From assembly GCA_019114015.1 (NCBI GenBank), contig DXGG01000117.1:1-9219 (forward strand): a stretch of 9,219 nt of DNA. Reading direction: 5' to 3'. Origin of the DNA: Candidatus Onthomorpha intestinigallinarum. Its GTDB lineage: Bacteria; Bacteroidota; Bacteroidia; Bacteroidales; P3. A program made the position numbers and the translations under genes. Positions 6,626-9,219 of this stretch are shown here, piece after piece (position 1 is the stretch's first letter; each line of letters opens with the position of its first letter). Below the pieces are notes generated by a model. It was not told the origin of the DNA. It searched no databases and worked only from the letters and a program-made list of their open reading frames with translations.

Positions 6626-7148
6626 GGTTATCGGTTCCGATAAAAAATGGTATGCTTTGTATGTGCAGCCCCGTAAGGAGAAAGTTGTTGACAGGGAGTT
6701 GACAAAAAGGGGTTATGAATCTTATCTGCCGTTAAGGAAGGAGTTGCATCAATGGAAGGACAGAAAGAAAATGGTGGAGTGTCCCTTGTTTAATTCCTAT
6801 GTTTTTGTAAGGATATTTGAGAATCAGCAATGGGATGTTCTTCAGGTGCCGGGTGCGGGAAGGTTCGTATGGTTTGGGGGCAGACCGGTTGCCGTTCCGG
6901 ATTATCAGATAGAGTCCGTGAAAATTCTTTTGGACAGATCCGTTGATTTCGACTTGGAAAACGAATATATAGAAAAGGGAGATTTGGTCAGGATAGAGGG
7001 AGGAAATTTTGCAGGTCTGACCGGAATGGTTAAGTACTGCGATAACGGACCTAAATTTGTTGTGGCGATAGATTCCATCGGCATAAATCTTACCGTAAGT
7101 GTCGATCGGAAAGATTTGGAGAAAATGAAAAACGTAAAAAACAAATAG
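6618..7148 (+). CDS. NusG-family transcription antiterminator (UpxY/RfaH-like paralogue)
   Basis: The 176-residue product has a NusG N-terminal domain from about residue 10 ('KWYALYVQPRKEKVV', 'YLPL', 'VECPLFNSYVFVRI') and a KOW domain from about 121 ('GDLVRIEGGNFAGLTGMV'). NGN+KOW proteins bind RNA polymerase and reduce pausing or termination. Relatives in Bacteroidetes (UpxY) act on capsule operons, whereas the general NusG is usually found beside ribosomal protein genes. Absence of those neighbours suggests a specialised paralogue. No in-frame ATG precedes the conserved Trp-Tyr. I chose GTG 6618, which puts Trp at residue 11 as usual; TTG 6567 lies right after the terminator T-tract and would add 17 unlikely residues. 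GTG 6618 sits at the centre of the parS-like palindrome. sppA follows after 5 bases, so they probably form one operon. No capsule genes are visible. Confidence 0.85.
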   Translation: MKQVIGSDKKWYALYVQPRKEKVVDRELTKRGYESYLPLRKELHQWKDRKKMVECPLFNSYVFVRIFENQQWDVLQVPGAGRFVWFGGRPVAVPDYQIESVKILLDRSVDFDLENEYIEKGDLVRIEGGNFAGLTGMVKYCDNGPKFVVAIDSIGINLTVSVDRKDLEKMKNVKNK

Positions 7149-7153
7149 TTGTC

Positions 7154-8938
7154 ATGAAGCAATTTTTCAAGTTTACTTTCGCATCCTGTCTCGGATGTTT
7201 GATTTCGGGTGTACTGCTTATATTTTTTCTTATAGGCGTTATAGGTTCTGCGATTCCGTCAGGTGAAACTGCAAGTGTTGAGATAAAGGACAATTCCGTT
7301 TTGAGGATAGAGTTGAACAGACCTGTATATGACAGGGAAGTGAGTGATATTTCCATGTTGGGAGGAATTGTCAATGGAGAAATAAATTCTCCCATAGGAT
7401 TGACCGAGTTTATAGTTGTACTGAAAAAAGCCAAGACGGACAAGAGTGTCAAGGCGGTTTTGTTGGATTTGTCTCCGCTTCAGACCTATGGCTGGGCTAC
7501 GGTTGAGGAAATGCGGCAGGCTTTGCTCGATTTCAAGAAGTCCGGCAAGAAGGTTTATGCTTATGGAGATGTGTTGCCCCAGTCTTCTTATTATCTTGCA
7601 ACTGCGGCGGATGAGATTTATCTTAATCCGGCCGGCATGTTGACAATTATGGGTTTGGGTGCAGAGGTGGTTTATTACAAGGATCTGCTCTCGAAATTCG
7701 ATGTGGATGTGGACTTGATAAGGCCTAAGAACAATTCGTACAAGAGTGCGGGGGAGAGTTACGTGAACAATAAAATGTCTTCTGAAAACAGGGAACAGAT
7801 AAAGACTTATTTGAATTCAATATGGAACTATGTTTCGGACAACATTGTTAAGTCAAGAGGATTGGATTCGGAGCAGTTCAACAGCAAGGTTTCTTCTCTT
7901 GAATATTTTTTGCCCAAGGATGCCTTAAGGTTCGGCATGATAGACGGATTGAATTTTAAAACGGATGTTGAAGAGATTATTGTCTCAAAAGTGAGGAAAC
8001 AATTTGGGATAGGGGAGAAAGCAAAGGTGAACTTCGTAAAATATTCCAGGTATAGGGAGAGTATAATGGATATTTTCAAGCCTGCCAAGGAAAATGTAGC
8101 GATAGTATATGCTTATGGAGGAGTGAATCAGGGTAAAGGCTCCGATTTGACAATAGGAAGCGAGACAATAGTCAAGGCAATAAGGGAAGCGGTTGAAAAC
8201 AAGAGTGTAAAGGCCATAGTTTTCAGAGTCAATTCTCCCGGAGGGGATGCCGTCGCATCAGAACTTATAATCAATGAAATAATAAAGGCAAAAAAAGTCA
8301 AGCCGGTTATAGTTTCCATGGGGGATGTGGCTGCTTCGGCGGGCTATGAGATGAGTTCAAATGCTTCAAAAATAATGGCTTCTCCTGTTACCATTACCGG
8401 ATCAATAGGGGTATTCGGGGTTTTGCCTAACTTTGCAAGGACATTGAAAAATAATTTGGGTATAACGTTTGATACAGTAAAAACGCATGATAATTCCATA
8501 GCTTTATCCCTTACGACTCCGGCGTCTGAAACCGCAAGGTTGATGATGCAGAACAATGTTGAGAATTTCTATGACAATTTTTTGACGAGGGTTGCTACGG
8601 GCAGGAATTTGAGCAAAACATTTGTGGATTCGGTTGCAAGAGGCAGGGTATGGTCCGGAGCCGATGCCGAAAAAATAGGATTGATAGATGAATTCGGAGG
8701 CCTTGAAAAGTCTATAGCTGCTGCTGCTCTGGCGGGTAATTTGAAGTCTTACGGTTTGGTGGCGTATCCTAAGGCCAAGGATTTGGCAACACAAATAATA
8801 GAATCTTTTTCAGGGGAAACGGACATGAAACTTTTTACCAAACAGTTGGGCAAGCCTTATTCGTTTTTCTTGGAGCTGAAGGATATTTGTCAGATGCAGG
8901 GTGTTCAGGCGAGGATGCCTTATTTGATAAGGTTCTGA
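7154..8938 (+). CDS. sppA: Signal peptide peptidase SppA, 67-kDa type (protease IV)
   Basis: SppA degrades signal peptides and other fragments left in the inner membrane, working outside the cytoplasm with a Ser/Lys dyad shared between two tandem domains. The 594-residue product has one N-terminal membrane anchor (about residues 8-33) and two SppA domains. In the first, 'NNSYKSAGESYV' holds Lys197, matching E. coli Lys209. In the second, 'MGDVAASAGYEMSSNA' holds Ser395, matching E. coli Ser409, followed by 'ITGSIGVFG'. The nucleophile motif reads SAGY rather than the common SGGY, a mild change. 'FRVNSPGGDAVASE' and 'VARGRVWSGADAEKIGLIDEFGG' are typical. Length and order fit the full-size, two-domain type, which usually forms a tetramer. 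It starts 5 bases after the NusG-like stop; its last 19 bases overlap the end of queG on the other strand. Confidence 0.95.
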   Translation: MKQFFKFTFASCLGCLISGVLLIFFLIGVIGSAIPSGETASVEIKDNSVLRIELNRPVYDREVSDISMLGGIVNGEINSPIGLTEFIVVLKKAKTDKSVKAVLLDLSPLQTYGWATVEEMRQALLDFKKSGKKVYAYGDVLPQSSYYLATAADEIYLNPAGMLTIMGLGAEVVYYKDLLSKFDVDVDLIRPKNNSYKSAGESYVNNKMSSENREQIKTYLNSIWNYVSDNIVKSRGLDSEQFNSKVSSLEYFLPKDALRFGMIDGLNFKTDVEEIIVSKVRKQFGIGEKAKVNFVKYSRYRESIMDIFKPAKENVAIVYAYGGVNQGKGSDLTIGSETIVKAIREAVENKSVKAIVFRVNSPGGDAVASELIINEIIKAKKVKPVIVSMGDVAASAGYEMSSNASKIMASPVTITGSIGVFGVLPNFARTLKNNLGITFDTVKTHDNSIALSLTTPASETARLMMQNNVENFYDNFLTRVATGRNLSKTFVDSVARGRVWSGADAEKIGLIDEFGGLEKSIAAAALAGNLKSYGLVAYPKAKDLATQIIESFSGETDMKLFTKQLGKPYSFFLELKDICQMQGVQARMPYLIRF

Positions 8939-9219
8939 TTTTTGTTGCAGGATTGTATATTGGATTTTAGTTTGTCGAACTTTATTCTGTCCAGTGCACT
9001 GTGTTTTTTTGCTCTGTTGAAGTCGCTTTTTTCCAAGGAGTCTTTTTCTGCCTTTGAAAGAAGATTGGTGATTTCTTTTCTTTGCAAGAATTCTTCTGTA
9101 CGGACGATTCGGGCTTTTTTATTCCAGATGCAGTTTTCAAGACATATGTCGCATCCGTATATGTAATTGTCCAATCTTATGCTTTCGGGAATATTTCCTT
9201 TGTTTTCTATCGTATGATA
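8920..9219 (-). CDS. queG: Epoxyqueuosine reductase, C-terminal part only
   Basis: The minus-strand frame is open from the right edge to a TAA at 8920-8922, giving the last 99 residues. QueG reduces epoxyqueuosine to queuosine in tRNA, the final step of the pathway, using cobalamin and two [4Fe-4S] clusters. Visible here are 'YHTIENKGNIPESIR' (family pattern 'YLTIEhkGpIP...R'), then 'YIYGCDICLENCIWN', the second-cluster motif CxxCxxxC, and a short helical tail ending near 'SALDRIKFDKLKSNI', which resembles the end of Bacteroidetes QueG. The Pro that usually follows the last cysteine (CPWN) is Ile here. The first half, including cobalamin-site residues, is outside the window. Internal TTG 9174 is not the start, since homology continues upstream of it. 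It ends inside sppA. Confidence 0.9.
   Translation of the reverse strand, partial: YHTIENKGNIPESIRLDNYIYGCDICLENCIWNKKARIVRTEEFLQRKEITNLLSKAEKDSLEKSDFNRAKKHSALDRIKFDKLKSNIQSCNKNQNLIK

Overview
The window looks like part of a chromosome from a Bacteroidetes bacterium, probably Bacteroidales. The reasons are: low GC content; promoters of the Bacteroidetes type (TTG, about 19 bases, then TAnnTTTG) rather than the E. coli type; little use of Shine-Dalgarno sequences; exported proteins whose signal peptides end in Ser-Gln; and family variants typical of that phylum (the long, eukaryote-like urocanate hydratase, and QueG with a short C-terminus). The species cannot be told from the sequence.

Layout. 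Positions 1-397 (-) hold the start of a gene for a LUD-domain (lactate-utilisation type) protein that runs off the left edge. Just upstream of it in the same direction is rpiB (412-870, -). A 425-base intergenic region (871-1295) carries divergent promoters for rpiB and nadA. nadA (1296-2243, +) encodes quinolinate synthase. Next come two translationally coupled genes for exported proteins: a small protein with an HxDAFRH motif (2428-3060) and an M28-family zinc peptidase (3057-4316). An intergenic region with a tandem 14-bp repeat and a -7 box leads into hutU (4528-6519), which is broken by a single in-frame TAA. A strong intrinsic terminator (6529-6563) closes hutU. A NusG/UpxY-like antiterminator (6618-7148) and sppA (7154-8938) follow as a tight pair. 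The right edge holds the C-terminal end of queG (8920-9219, -), which overlaps sppA tail to tail by 19 bases.

The genes are mostly unrelated housekeeping functions: pentose phosphate isomerisation, NAD synthesis, histidine breakdown, membrane protein quality control and tRNA queuosine synthesis. Real pairings are rpiB with the LUD gene, the exported protein with the peptidase, and the NusG-like gene with sppA.

The points most worth a second look are: the nonsense codon in an otherwise intact hutU; two ParB-binding (parS)-like sequences in the intergenic regions on either side of hutU, one containing the probable GTG start of the NusG-like gene; the phased repeat before hutU; and the coupled pair of exported proteins. 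I see no defence system, mobile element, CRISPR array, tRNA or rRNA, and no clearly new multi-gene system.
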